DNA from: Ornithinibacillus sp047228935
GTDB lineage: Bacteria; Bacillota; Bacilli; Bacillales; Amphibacillaceae
Direction of reading: 5' to 3'
Length of the DNA: 64,000 nucleotides
NCBI RefSeq assembly: GCF_047228935.1
Contig: NZ_JBFEGG010000001.1
Coordinates: 434,001-498,000, forward strand
Shown here: piece by piece, positions 44,694 to 52,963 of the stretch
How positions within the stretch are numbered: the first letter of the stretch is position 1
How the letters are laid out: the number at the start of each line of letters is the position of its first letter
Notes under the pieces: generated by a model
The model's database searches: none
Told to the model about the DNA's origin: nothing
Seen by the model: the letters and a program-made list of their open reading frames with translations, nothing else
Position numbers and translations under genes: made by a program

Positions 44694-45203
44694 ATGGACA
44701 TAAACCGAATTATTATTTATATTATTGGTTTTATATTTGTCTTTTCATCATTTCTACATTCATTTGACGTTTTTGTTATTGATCCAATACTAAGTTTTTG
44801 TTTTTCAGTATCAGCATTTTTCTTTACATATGCAGAAGTTACTAGATTTTTACTTTTTCCTTATAAAAACACTCAACGGAAAAAATTAAAAATAGTAATA
44901 GATATTATCGGTATTTCATTTTATGTAATAGCATTTTTTTCAATTATAATATTGCCGCATACTTCATTACTGCAAAATTTTGGGGTAAATAAGTTACAGG
45001 ATTTGTCTAACCATTTAACATTGTTAGGTTTAGGAATAATTATAGTAATGCTAGCAAGTACAAACGCTAAGGATATGTTATATAAAAGATTATATGAAAT
45101 AAATAGTGAACAAGAAGAACATATAAAATATCAAGAGAGAGTAGTTAATGATTTGATTAATGAACTTGATAGGTTGAAATCTAAGGAAAAACAGAATATC
45201 TGA
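44694..45203 (+). CDS. Four-helix membrane protein with coiled-coil tail, unknown
   Basis: A 169-residue protein: four membrane segments (about residues 5-22, 28-48, 60-82, 103-122), then a cytoplasmic coiled coil (INSEQEEHIKYQERVVNDLINELDRLKSKEK). ATG 44694 behind AGGAGGGG. It interrupts the TerL-portal pair, so it looks like a moron-type cargo gene; exclusion or defence is a guess. Confidence 0.6.
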   Translation: MDINRIIIYIIGFIFVFSSFLHSFDVFVIDPILSFCFSVSAFFFTYAEVTRFLLFPYKNTQRKKLKIVIDIIGISFYVIAFFSIIILPHTSLLQNFGVNKLQDLSNHLTLLGLGIIIVMLASTNAKDMLYKRLYEINSEQEEHIKYQERVVNDLINELDRLKSKEKQNI

Positions 45204-45213
45204 GAATAACTAT

Positions 45214-45241
45214 AACACTCTTATCAAAGGGTGTTTTTTTA
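45214..45241 (+). terminator. Hairpin before the portal gene
   Basis: AACACTC / GGGTGTT with T7 tail, 23 bases before the portal start. Confidence 0.6.
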
Positions 45242-45263
45242 TTTTACGAAAGGAATTGATAGA

Positions 45264-46568
45264 GTGGATTTAGCACAGTACATAAATAATCGGTATGACG
45301 GTGATTTTAAAAAGTTTGTTACTGGGGAGGTTGGAAGTGTTTCTCAACAAAATCATATTAGGGAAATAGTAAACATAAAGGAATATTTAGGTAAAAACAG
45401 ACACGCTATTAAACAAAGACCCGATGAAGTGTTTAATGGAGTTACAGTTAAAACGGAGAGAATAAGTTTACAGTATGCAAAACTGATTATAAAGTTTAGT
45501 GTCAATTTTCTTTTAGGTAAGCCAGTAAGTTTAAGCGGATCTGAAAATGTAATTGATGAACTAAACAAGGTGTATAAAAAAGGAAAATATAGAAAAGTAG
45601 ACTACCGCATATTAAGTGATCTTGAACGATATGGTGAATCGTTTGAATATGTATTTATTCAAGATAATGTAATCAAAAGCCAAGTTATTGATCCTGCTGA
45701 AGCGTATCCTGTTTACGATGAAAATGGAGAAATGATAGCTTTTATTCAATACTTTCATGTTGACTATGTAGATTATTACGTAGTGTTTACGAATGATAAA
45801 GTTTATAAGTTTAATAATAGCCAGGGCGAAGATTTGCGATTGGTCGAAGAGAAGATTAATTTAACAGGTATGCCCATTCATTATAGGACTGAAAATGAAG
45901 TAGATTTTACACGTGGGTATGCTTTTATTAATGATATTATAGATATTTTAGATGGAATGGAAAGCCTTCTTTCAAAGAGTTTTGACGGCTATTATCGTCA
46001 TATCATGGGAACACCTGTAGTAATTGGCCAATCATTAACTAATGCAGAGCTTCCAAAACATGGCAATGGTGTAGGTTATAGATTAGATGATGATGGAGAC
46101 TTTAAGTATGTTGTCAATCCATTTGATCATAGTGCATTCAAGGAACTATATGGAACATTACGTAATGCCTTAATGGATATAAGTCAGATGCCAAATGTCG
46201 TATTAAATGGCAGCACTACTATCTCAAATGTTGGTGAAGTAGCAATAGAGAGTATCTTTGCACTTGCTAAGATTAAGGCTGATATGATGTCTAAATACTT
46301 AACAGATGGCTTTGAACAGAGATTAGAACGTATTAGAACATTACTAGCAATACAAGGCATAGAGTTAGATGACACAGAATTTAATAGTGTTAGCTTTGTA
46401 TACAATGTATCAATGCCTAAATCCGATGAATCAATTATGAATGTCATTCAGAAGTTACGAGAATTAAATGCAATTAGTATTGAGGGAATACAAGATAATA
46501 TTTCCTTTATTGATAAAGTCGCAGAACAAGAACGACTTGCAAAAGAACAAGGCAAAACAAAAGAGTAA
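45264..46568 (+). CDS. Phage portal protein (SPP1 gp6 family)
   Basis: A 434-residue portal. VKTERISLQYAKLIIKFSVNFLLGKPVSLSG is the SPP1 gp6-type entry; LERYGESFEYVFI, DPAEAYPVYDENG, ILDGMESLLSKSFDGYYRHIMGTP and SQMPNVVLNGSTTISNVGEVAIESIFALAKIKAD follow the family. GTG 45264 is chosen because AAAGGA lies eight bases upstream. It forms the ring through which TerL packages DNA. Confidence 0.9.
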   Translation: MDLAQYINNRYDGDFKKFVTGEVGSVSQQNHIREIVNIKEYLGKNRHAIKQRPDEVFNGVTVKTERISLQYAKLIIKFSVNFLLGKPVSLSGSENVIDELNKVYKKGKYRKVDYRILSDLERYGESFEYVFIQDNVIKSQVIDPAEAYPVYDENGEMIAFIQYFHVDYVDYYVVFTNDKVYKFNNSQGEDLRLVEEKINLTGMPIHYRTENEVDFTRGYAFINDIIDILDGMESLLSKSFDGYYRHIMGTPVVIGQSLTNAELPKHGNGVGYRLDDDGDFKYVVNPFDHSAFKELYGTLRNALMDISQMPNVVLNGSTTISNVGEVAIESIFALAKIKADMMSKYLTDGFEQRLERIRTLLAIQGIELDDTEFNSVSFVYNVSMPKSDESIMNVIQKLRELNAISIEGIQDNISFIDKVAEQERLAKEQGKTKE

Positions 46569-47269
46569 TATATTTGGGGGTATACTGTATATGGTATATT
46601 CCTTCCATTTATACTACTATATGTAGTGTGGTGTGCGTGCTGATTTAACCTGAAAGTGAATAGGAGTGATAAATAACAAACATTGATATGATGGGAAAGT
46701 TGGGGAATAAAAGTATATTGAAATTTTTTCGCTTGTTACAATAGGGTGACAATTATTCTCGATTACACAAGAACTAGACAGGCTATTGATATTTAGTTAT
46801 TTCTGATAGTCAATGGTGTATTATGATCCAAACTATCAAATGTCTATATAACATATATAATAAGACATTTTTATGCAGGATTTTATACATAATTTATTGG
46901 TCATTTTCTATCAAATTAGGGTGTTATTGGTAAAATCTATAGTCTAATTGAGAATGTATGAAATTAAGGTCAAATATAAGGGGGATATACATTAATTTTA
47001 AGGGGGTGTAAACGTTGGTATATAAGGAAAATCGTTGATATTACAGCGTTTGTAAAATATTTACATTCCTATAATCTTGATTATGTTAAATACATAGATT
47101 TGTATAGATTATACATAATAAGAAGATTTCATTAAATAGTGCATGTATATAATTATAGAGCTAAAAACGTTAATAGGAGGCTTAGTTGGCTTTATATACC
47201 TAATATAACCCCCTATTAACCAGGGTTTGCCATTGCATATCAAATTATTATCGCCCAGAAAAAATATAT
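46569..47269. other. 700-bp AT-rich noncoding stretch of element A
   Basis: I find no supportable gene. Short palindromic stretches (for example TATACTGTATATGGTATA near 46580) and several ATATATAA-type motifs are present. A packaging site, an RNA gene or a decayed gene are all possible. Confidence 0.35.
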
Positions 47270-47413
47270 CTACTTACTATTTTCTTTGGCAGCTATCTCT
47301 ATTAAACGAACTAAATACATATCCATTATTTTATCATATACCATCTGATCTTCTTTTGTAGGAGGTCTTTTTTTTATTGTTGCTCGAATCGTATAGTGTT
47401 TTCTTCTAGCCAT
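47270..47413 (-). CDS. Small 47-residue protein on the opposite strand
   Basis: ATG at 47413 behind GGGTGGTGAG, encoding MARRKHYTIRATIKKRPPTK then EDQMVYDKIMDMYLVRLIEI and a short tail. A basic N-terminus followed by an amphipathic helix resembles a ribbon- or HTH-type small DNA-binding protein. Unrecognised. Confidence 0.5.
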   Translation of the reverse strand: MARRKHYTIRATIKKRPPTKEDQMVYDKIMDMYLVRLIEIAAKENSK

Positions 47414-47539
47414 ATTCTCTCACCACCCTTATTTACTTATTTTATACTATAAATATTGAAGATATAAGTAAAACTAGTAGAATATGCTGACAATATAGAA
47501 TATTATGGTAGAATAATAGTTAAAAAGGAGGGATTAATA

Positions 47540-47878
47540 TTGTCAAATGAAACTAAAAACCATGATGATTACCCAAAATCAAATGATGGATTACCGGAAA
47601 ATAAGATTGCCTCAGCCCTATTCTATGTCGGTTGGATAATGATAGGTGCTGGTGTACTAGCGGGTCTCTTTTTGGGAATAGATGATTCTAGTTATATGAC
47701 TGAATTTTTACCAGGTATCTTCTTCATCTGTGTGTTTTCGGGATTAATTTCTGGATTGACCTTTATCGGATTTGGTGAAGTCATTAAACAATTATTTCAT
47801 CTTAATATTAGACTACATAGAAAAGGTTACAGCTTATTAGACAAATCAGAGTCTATTGAAAAAGAAAATGCTTCTTAA
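47540..47878 (+). CDS. Two-helix membrane protein, unknown
   Basis: A 112-residue protein with membrane helices at about residues 24-46 and 58-82 and charged ends. TTG start behind AAAGGAGGG. No family recognised. Starts the last gene group of the element. Confidence 0.6.
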   Translation: MSNETKNHDDYPKSNDGLPENKIASALFYVGWIMIGAGVLAGLFLGIDDSSYMTEFLPGIFFICVFSGLISGLTFIGFGEVIKQLFHLNIRLHRKGYSLLDKSESIEKENAS

Positions 47879-47933
47879 CAAGAAGGATTTTCTTTTCTTA
47901 TGTCGAATAAAGTAGACAAAGGGGATGAGATGA

Positions 47934-48275
47934 TTGAAAAAAATAACTGTAATGAAAATATTCGCTCAAGAATGCGCTATTTTAGTTGATCAAGGTAAAA
48001 GTGTCGATGTTCAAGTAGTTAAAGATCGTATCGAAAAAGGCGACTTAATTAATTGGTTAAAAGATGAGTATATGGGTGAAAGTGCTTTATATATGGGAGT
48101 TAATTCATTTTCTGCTGAAGATATATCATATGTACATGAAGCGTATAATTCTATGTTGATGGGTTATTATGATGATGAGTTTAGAAAATGGGGGATAAAA
48201 AACAATGGCTTTAACCTACTAGTTAGTTGGGGTATCGAGATACTTAGAGATGTCAATGAGAATGACCAAGTTTAG
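47934..48275 (+). CDS. Hypothetical 113-residue protein
   Basis: A soluble acidic alpha/beta protein (VMKIFAQECAILVDQGKSVDVQVVKDRIEKGDLINWLKDEYMG...). TTG at 47934 behind AAGGGGATGAG. No recognised family. Confidence 0.55.
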   Translation: MKKITVMKIFAQECAILVDQGKSVDVQVVKDRIEKGDLINWLKDEYMGESALYMGVNSFSAEDISYVHEAYNSMLMGYYDDEFRKWGIKNNGFNLLVSWGIEILRDVNENDQV

Positions 48276-48311
48276 TCTGACTAATTTTAATATTTATAAG
48301 AGTGGTGATTA

Positions 48312-48524
48312 ATGTTGAAAAAGTCACTTATTAATAATCTTAGTAATTCTGAAAAAATGGCTGCGTCTGAATATCATATATTGATTCATCATATAGATGG
48401 AGAGGTTATTGAATTAACATGCGTAAATTACTCTTATTCAGATGTGTTTAAGTATATTCAGGAATATTACAGCGACAAAGATGATATTCCGGTGCGAAAA
48501 ATCGAAATAAAAGTTGAAAGATAA
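48312..48524 (+). CDS. Hypothetical 70-residue protein
   Basis: A small alpha/beta protein (EYHILIHHIDGEVIELTCVNYSYSDVFKYIQEYY...). ATG 48312, weak ribosome site GTGGTG. No recognised family. Confidence 0.5.
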   Translation: MLKKSLINNLSNSEKMAASEYHILIHHIDGEVIELTCVNYSYSDVFKYIQEYYSDKDDIPVRKIEIKVER

Positions 48525-48527
48525 TTT

Positions 48528-48553
48528 AGCATCCAATGTGGGTGCTTTTTTTA
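48528..48553 (+). terminator. Hairpin before the Ntn-like gene
   Basis: AGCATCC / GGGTGCT with one wobble pair and T7 tail. Confidence 0.6.
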
Positions 48554-48580
48554 TTGCCAAAAATTAAAGGAGTGGATCAA

Positions 48581-49228
48581 ATGAGTTTATGTATAGCAAC
48601 GGTTACACCAAATGGCCTTTTAGTTTCTGTTGATGGTAGAGGGGTAGTACAAGATAAAGATAATCATGTTCACGTAATAACCGACAGTGCAAGAAAAATA
48701 TATCAAATAGATAACGATATGCTTATTTTTGTAAGTGGCGAATATACGACAAATATTGAAGTTGTGAAAGAAATAATCAAAAGTGAAGATAAATCTTTAA
48801 GGAATATTGAAGCGATTTGTAGAAATAAATATCAACAATTTAGAAATCTCGACTTTGTGAAGAAGTGGGAAAATCAAATGCAAAATTTAGATTCTGAATT
48901 AGTTAAGGGGGCAATGCCTATTTGCTTAAATGTATTTCAATTTAATGGTATTGATTACACTAATACACGCTTTATCCCCCATAATAATTTTGATCCTGAA
49001 ACAATGAAACTGACATTTGGAAAAATCGTGCTTAATGGTATTCATAATAATAAAGCTGCTAATCTTCTAAAACAAAAAAGGAATATTGTAAGAAGTTTAG
49101 AAAGTGAAATCAATAGATTTACTTCCGTATATCGAGAAATAGAGAAGAATCACAAAGAAGTTGGCGGTAATATTTATCATTACATAATGGGTAATGGGAA
49201 AATTGAGGAGGTTGCAATTAGTGAATAA
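48581..49228 (+). CDS. Possible Ntn-hydrolase-fold protein
   Basis: A 215-residue protein. SLCIATVTPNGLLVSVDGRGVVQDKDNHVHVITDSARKIYQIDNDMLIFVSGEYTTN follows the strand order of HslV/proteasome-like folds (xDGR, T/S-rich strand, KIYxI, FVSGE). The usual N-terminal Thr nucleophile is not at residue 2; Ser2 or Cys4 could act only if Met is removed. ATG 48581 behind AAAGGAGTG. It overlaps the fibre-like gene by eight bases and may process or accompany it. Fold assignment is by eye. Confidence 0.4.
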   Translation: MSLCIATVTPNGLLVSVDGRGVVQDKDNHVHVITDSARKIYQIDNDMLIFVSGEYTTNIEVVKEIIKSEDKSLRNIEAICRNKYQQFRNLDFVKKWENQMQNLDSELVKGAMPICLNVFQFNGIDYTNTRFIPHNNFDPETMKLTFGKIVLNGIHNNKAANLLKQKRNIVRSLESEINRFTSVYREIEKNHKEVGGNIYHYIMGNGKIEEVAISE

Positions 49229-50051
49229 ATCTGGAGAACAGGTCGTACTTGACGAAAATGGAATTTTACAGAGTTGGCAAGAGGGGAAAAGTGATAATTT
49301 AGACGAATCCAACCCTTTAACGTTGTATGTCTATTTACCAGACAAGACTTTGAGTATTTATGAAGCTAATTTGAACTTTAGGTTACTTCCCTTCCGTTCA
49401 TATTCTGGTACGACTGAATCTGGTGGAGGAAAAGTAATTACATCTGCCAGTGGCGGTGGTACTACCGCAACTAGTTCAAGTGGTGGTGGAACTAGCACAT
49501 CGACTCAAAGTGGAGGCGGAACAACTCAATCAACTCCATCAGGAGGTAATCACCGCCATAGGTTATTTGTAGATAGTGGGTCGCAACCAACAACTTTACC
49601 AAAAAGAAGATACTTTGCTTACGCTCAAGAACAAAATTATTCACCGACAGTTCAGTTTGAATCTTCCGCAGAAGGTTCTATATATACATTTGATGCTGAT
49701 GGGAATCACTCACATAATGTCTCAATTCCATCACATAGCCATTCTTTTAGTACACCAAACCACACTCATATTGTACAAATACCAAATCACATTCATAACA
49801 TTAGTATTCCAGCTCATAGCCATGATATTGCACATGGAATATATACAAGTACAATAGCTACAGGTATAGGAGTAATAATAAATGGTATAAATCGGACTAG
49901 TCAATTAGGTGGAAAATTTAATACAAGTCAGGCTAACTTAGATATAGGAAATTACTTAGAAATTGGGAAGTGGAATGAGATTGAATTAACTTCCGATCGC
50001 CTGGGTAGGATTGATGGAAATATTTTTATAATGGCATTTTTATCAACATGA
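49221..50051 (+). CDS. Fibre-like protein with Gly-rich repeats and HxH motifs
   Basis: A 276-residue protein in three parts: an N-terminal adapter (residues 1-60), a Gly/Ser/Thr-rich stretch of SGGGT-type repeats (about 62-110), and a His-rich part with HRH near 112 and five more HxH motifs between about 161 and 209 (HSH, HSH, HTH, HIH, HSH), usually followed by P-x-H spacing. HxH clusters coordinate metal ions inside trimeric tail fibres. The C-terminal 65 residues form a tip-like domain. GTG 49221 behind GAGGAGG. A receptor-binding or head-decoration role is inferred. Confidence 0.65.
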   Translation: MNKSGEQVVLDENGILQSWQEGKSDNLDESNPLTLYVYLPDKTLSIYEANLNFRLLPFRSYSGTTESGGGKVITSASGGGTTATSSSGGGTSTSTQSGGGTTQSTPSGGNHRHRLFVDSGSQPTTLPKRRYFAYAQEQNYSPTVQFESSAEGSIYTFDADGNHSHNVSIPSHSHSFSTPNHTHIVQIPNHIHNISIPAHSHDIAHGIYTSTIATGIGVIINGINRTSQLGGKFNTSQANLDIGNYLEIGKWNEIELTSDRLGRIDGNIFIMAFLST

Positions 50052-50089
50052 TAATCCATAGTTAAAAATAATTATTAGGAGTGATTTGA

Positions 50090-50419
50090 TTGACAGTATT
50101 AGAAGTATTAAAAATGGAATTAAAAGGATTGCGAGGCTATGAAGATAATGAGTTACTAGTCTATCTTGAAAATAATGATTTGGCTCACTCTGATAAATAT
50201 AACAAGTCAATGCGTATTCAGATTTTGCGGACTGCGTTAGATGTATTAAGCTCGATGGCTAATAACCAGTCCTATTTTGCTAATAAGCAGCATGAGGACT
50301 TAAATATTTCCGATTTTGCAACCAACCTTCAGAATAGAATAGATCAACTTACTATACAAATTCGAAAGTTAAAAGCGGAACAATCTAATAGTTCTACATT
50401 TGTAATGTTTAGGGAGTAG
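50090..50419 (+). CDS. Putative head-tail connector / adaptor-type protein
   Basis: A 109-residue helical protein (MTVLEVLKMELKGLRGYEDNELLVYLENNDL ... RTALDVLSSMANN ... LQNRIDQLTIQIRKLKAEQ). The size, the paired N-terminal helices and position among head genes resemble portal adaptors of siphophages; the match is not strong. TTG at 50090. Confidence 0.45.
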   Translation: MTVLEVLKMELKGLRGYEDNELLVYLENNDLAHSDKYNKSMRIQILRTALDVLSSMANNQSYFANKQHEDLNISDFATNLQNRIDQLTIQIRKLKAEQSNSSTFVMFRE

Positions 50420-50488
50420 TAAACTCTATAGTCCCTCTTATAATATTATGATAAAATATTCTATATTGTCTATAAAGGGGGATTATGA

Positions 50489-51019
50489 TTGGCTAATGTA
50501 AACGGGAAAGATTTTACTGAAATCTTAAAACTTAGTCCTAAGTATTTGCTTGGTATAGTTATATTTTCTGGTGGTCTAAGTTTAATTGGAAATAGTGATT
50601 TAGCGAGTCCGCTAGGTATAGAAGAGTTATACAATAGTTATAATACTTGGATTACGATAATATTAATTATTTCATCTAGTCTTTTACTTGGACATCTTAT
50701 ATGGCATTTAGGCTTAATAATTAAGGGTAAATTTCAAGATAGGTCTTTAGACAAATTTAGAAAGAAAAGACTAAAAGATTTGACTCCTGAAGAGAAGGCT
50801 ATACTAAGTTTTTATATTATTAAAAATACAAGAAGTCAAAAATTAAATTATACCAATGGTGCAGTGAGGGAATTAGAGTATTGGAAGATAATTTATAGAA
50901 GTTCTGAATTAGGGAATATGAGAAGTGGATTCTCATATAATATTCAACCCTGGGCTTGGGAGTATTTAAAAAAAAATCCACATTTAGTAGAAACACCAAT
51001 TGATCATATATTATTATAA
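50489..51019 (+). CDS. SieB-like superinfection exclusion protein
   Basis: A 176-residue protein: two membrane segments (about 17-33 and 50-75), a basic stretch, then LTPEEKAILSFYIIKNTRSQKLNYTNGAVRELEYWKIIYRSSE...GFSYNIQPWAWEYLKKNPHLV, which follows the SieB/superinfection-exclusion C-terminal pattern ending in AWEYL. TTG start at 50489 behind AAAGGGGG. In lambdoid phages SieB aborts infection by related phages; here it could protect the lysogen or bias helper competition. Confidence 0.6.
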   Translation: MANVNGKDFTEILKLSPKYLLGIVIFSGGLSLIGNSDLASPLGIEELYNSYNTWITIILIISSSLLLGHLIWHLGLIIKGKFQDRSLDKFRKKRLKDLTPEEKAILSFYIIKNTRSQKLNYTNGAVRELEYWKIIYRSSELGNMRSGFSYNIQPWAWEYLKKNPHLVETPIDHILL

Positions 51020-51024
51020 ATGCT

Positions 51025-51060
51025 AACCATCCTGTTTATATATCGGGATGGTTTTTTATT
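51025..51060 (+). terminator. Hairpin after the SieB-like gene
   Basis: AACCATCC / GGGATGGTT with TTTTTATTTTTT tail, 22 bases before the next start. Confidence 0.75.
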
Positions 51061-51082
51061 TTTTCTGAAAGGATATGATAAG

Positions 51083-51676
51083 ATGCTAGAAGGAGAGTTT
51101 ACTAATTTAATTAATGAGTTTGGTGTAGATGTATACTTAAACTTAGAAACAGAAACACGTAAAGTAATCGTTACTTCATTAACAAAGACACCTGATCTTT
51201 ATGACTTTGACGATAAAAAGATACATACTGACTTTCCCATTAAACGAGGAGATACAATTAAAATAGATGACACATTATTTATTGTGTTTTCAGATGTTCA
51301 GTTGAAACGTGGTTATGAATATCAATCAATAATTAGACCTGCTACAAATGTGATTCCAATCGTCATACAGGAAGAAGTTATGGAAATAGTTGATGTTGAT
51401 CCCTTAGGCCGTCCAATTTATGAAGTTGTATCACCAGAAATTAGGGAAGACTTTCCATGTATAGTGTTCCAGGATAAAATTTCTATTGATGGATCACAAA
51501 TAAGAGTAACTCAACAGGAGATACAAGTAGTAATGGGTGACAATGAATATACACAAGCAATTGTACAGAATGATGAGTTTACTTTTTTTGATAATTATTA
51601 TAGGGTTATAGGTGTTGATATGTTTCAAAAGGGATTAAGAATATTTCAGATGGAACGCACGGCAGCCCCTGCCTAG
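51083..51676 (+). CDS. Putative head-completion (stopper-like) protein
   Basis: A 197-residue beta-rich protein with an apparent internal duplication: IKIDDTLFIVFSDVQLKRGYEYQSII and FTFFDNYYRVIGVDMFQKGLRIFQMER occupy equivalent places in two halves. Each half resembles the small beta-barrel of SPP1 gp16-type head stoppers. ATG 51083 behind GAAAGGA; the frame extends upstream to 51020 but that part is the terminator hairpin. Confidence 0.45.
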   Translation: MLEGEFTNLINEFGVDVYLNLETETRKVIVTSLTKTPDLYDFDDKKIHTDFPIKRGDTIKIDDTLFIVFSDVQLKRGYEYQSIIRPATNVIPIVIQEEVMEIVDVDPLGRPIYEVVSPEIREDFPCIVFQDKISIDGSQIRVTQQEIQVVMGDNEYTQAIVQNDEFTFFDNYYRVIGVDMFQKGLRIFQMERTAAPA

Positions 51677-51696
51677 TATTGGGAGGTTAAATATTA

Positions 51697-51804
51697 ATGA
51701 TAATCATATCAGAAGAAATGAAAGAAAAAATGAAGGAAGAGTTGAAAAAAATGCCACCAGAAATTATTGAAAAGTGGGCTAAATTAATACACAAATACTA
51801 CTGA
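51697..51804 (+). CDS. Small 35-residue helical peptide
   Basis: ATG 51697 behind GGGAGGTT, encoding MIIISEEMKEKMKEELKKMP then PEIIEKWAKLIHKYY. Amphipathic. Last gene of element A; its stop lies in the right arm-type repeats. Confidence 0.5.
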   Translation: MIIISEEMKEKMKEELKKMPPEIIEKWAKLIHKYY

Positions 51805-51829
51805 CCACATTGACCACAATTTGACCACA
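51802..51829. repeat. Right arm-type repeats of element A
   Basis: TGACCACA occurs at 51802, 51811 and 51822, in the same orientation as the left copies in the int gene. Confidence 0.6.
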
Positions 51830-51934
51830 TAGAGTTTATTTGTTATGAGTTATTATGAGTTATTGTGGGTTGAAATTCCTATTAAATCAACGTTTTCAAT
51901 GTTAGAATAGGAAAAATGACCCCCACGCTTTATT

Positions 51935-51976
51935 TTGACAGGGTGGAGGTCGTTGGTTCGAGCCCAATCGGAATCA
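51935..51976 (+). repeat. att copy 2 (A/B junction)
   Basis: Exact 42-base copy of the tRNA-Val 3' end (TTGACAGGG ... GGAATCA). It is attR of element A and attL of element B. Confidence 0.9.
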
Positions 51977-52034
51977 TCAGAATAAACATTGACATAGAGC
52001 GATTCCTGAACAAATTAGGATTCGCTTTATTTCG

Positions 52035-52946
52035 TTATTTGGACGCATTTGCCGACATTTTGACGGCAGAAGGTAGTTTTTCGATGGTTTTTAGTGGTTC
52101 ATCTTTCTTAATATTTTTCCTATTTAACACTTCGGATAATTGGGTAGTGGCAAGCTCATCTATCGTTTGTACACGGTGACCGTAAGTGTCATTTGTAATC
52201 TTGATTCCAGAATGTCCAGCACGTTTAGATATTTGAGATAATGGAATACCAAGCTCAATTAAAAGTGTGACCATAGTGTGCCTTAAGGCATGTATGTTAA
52301 TGAATCGTAACTCATGGCGTTTCAAAAATCTCTCCCACCAGTTTTTCATACTGTCAGGGTTAAAAGGTTCTCCATTTTCGTGAGAGAGTAATAAAAAATG
52401 CTTTTCTTCTCTCCACAATTCTTCTTTATTATAATGAGACCGTTCTTCAATTCGTTGTTCTATTAATAATTTTATAGGACCTACTAAATCTTCTGGAATG
52501 GATATATCACGTTTCTTTGCACGTCTACTGCCTTTCTTGAGATTTCACCAATCATATCCATGTTCTTTGGTATATGTTAAGGCTTGTCGAATATGGAGTA
52601 TTCTTCTATCCAAATCGATATGTTTCAATATATATAATCCATAGATTTCAGATCGTCGCATACCACTAACAATTGTTAATTTAAATGCTATATTCCAGTG
52701 TAATAGCTCTTTATCTAGAGCTTGATACACCGTAATTGCTTCATCAATAGTGTAAGGTTCTATTTCTCTATATTCTACAGTAGTTTTTTTTACCCCTTTT
52801 AATGGAGACTCTTCCAAAGCTTTAATCTCAACTGCAAAATTAAAAATGTTATTTAATATCCGGTGATAATACAGAATCGTGCTAGTTGGTAGAGGTTTAT
52901 TTTTGTATTCTTCTTTCTTTTTATCCTTATATTTAGTTAACCGCAT
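52035..52946 (-). pseudogene. Broken tyrosine integrase of element B
   Basis: Both fragments are in one frame, split by a TGA at 52545-52547. The upstream part (LPTSTILYYHRILNNIFNFAVE ... FKLTIVSGMRRSEIYGL) carries the catalytic Arg; the downstream part carries INIHALRHTMVTLL and AGHSGIKITNDTYGH. About 150 N-terminal residues are missing: the frame is only traceable back to FLSNVEEG before a stop. Orientation and distance to its att copy match the element A integrase. Confidence 0.88.
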
Positions 52947-52963
52947 TCCTTCTTCTTCTACGT

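Larger units (their letters stand above)
34384..51976. mobile_element. Element A: candidate capsid-forming phage satellite (cf-PICI-like)
   Basis: A 17.6-kb unit between att copies 1 and 2. Leftward integrase and repressor at its left end; everything else, save two tiny genes, is rightward: small regulators, sigma-like factor, scaffold, capsid, SF3 helicase, iteron origin, TerS, TerL, portal, head-completion-type proteins, fibre-like and SieB-like proteins. No tail tube, tape measure, sheath, baseplate, holin or endolysin is recognisable. Capsid-forming PICIs are known to encode heads and packaging while taking tails from a helper phage. A tail-deleted prophage is the main alternative. Confidence 0.72.

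Noticed and set aside
34384..51976. Conjugative element (ICE)
   Set aside because: No relaxase, coupling protein or type IV secretion genes; portal, capsid and terminase point to a phage-derived element.
51916..52179. 87-codon rightward frame at the A/B junction
   Set aside because: It spans the att copy and the reverse of the integrase pseudogene, with no ribosome site.
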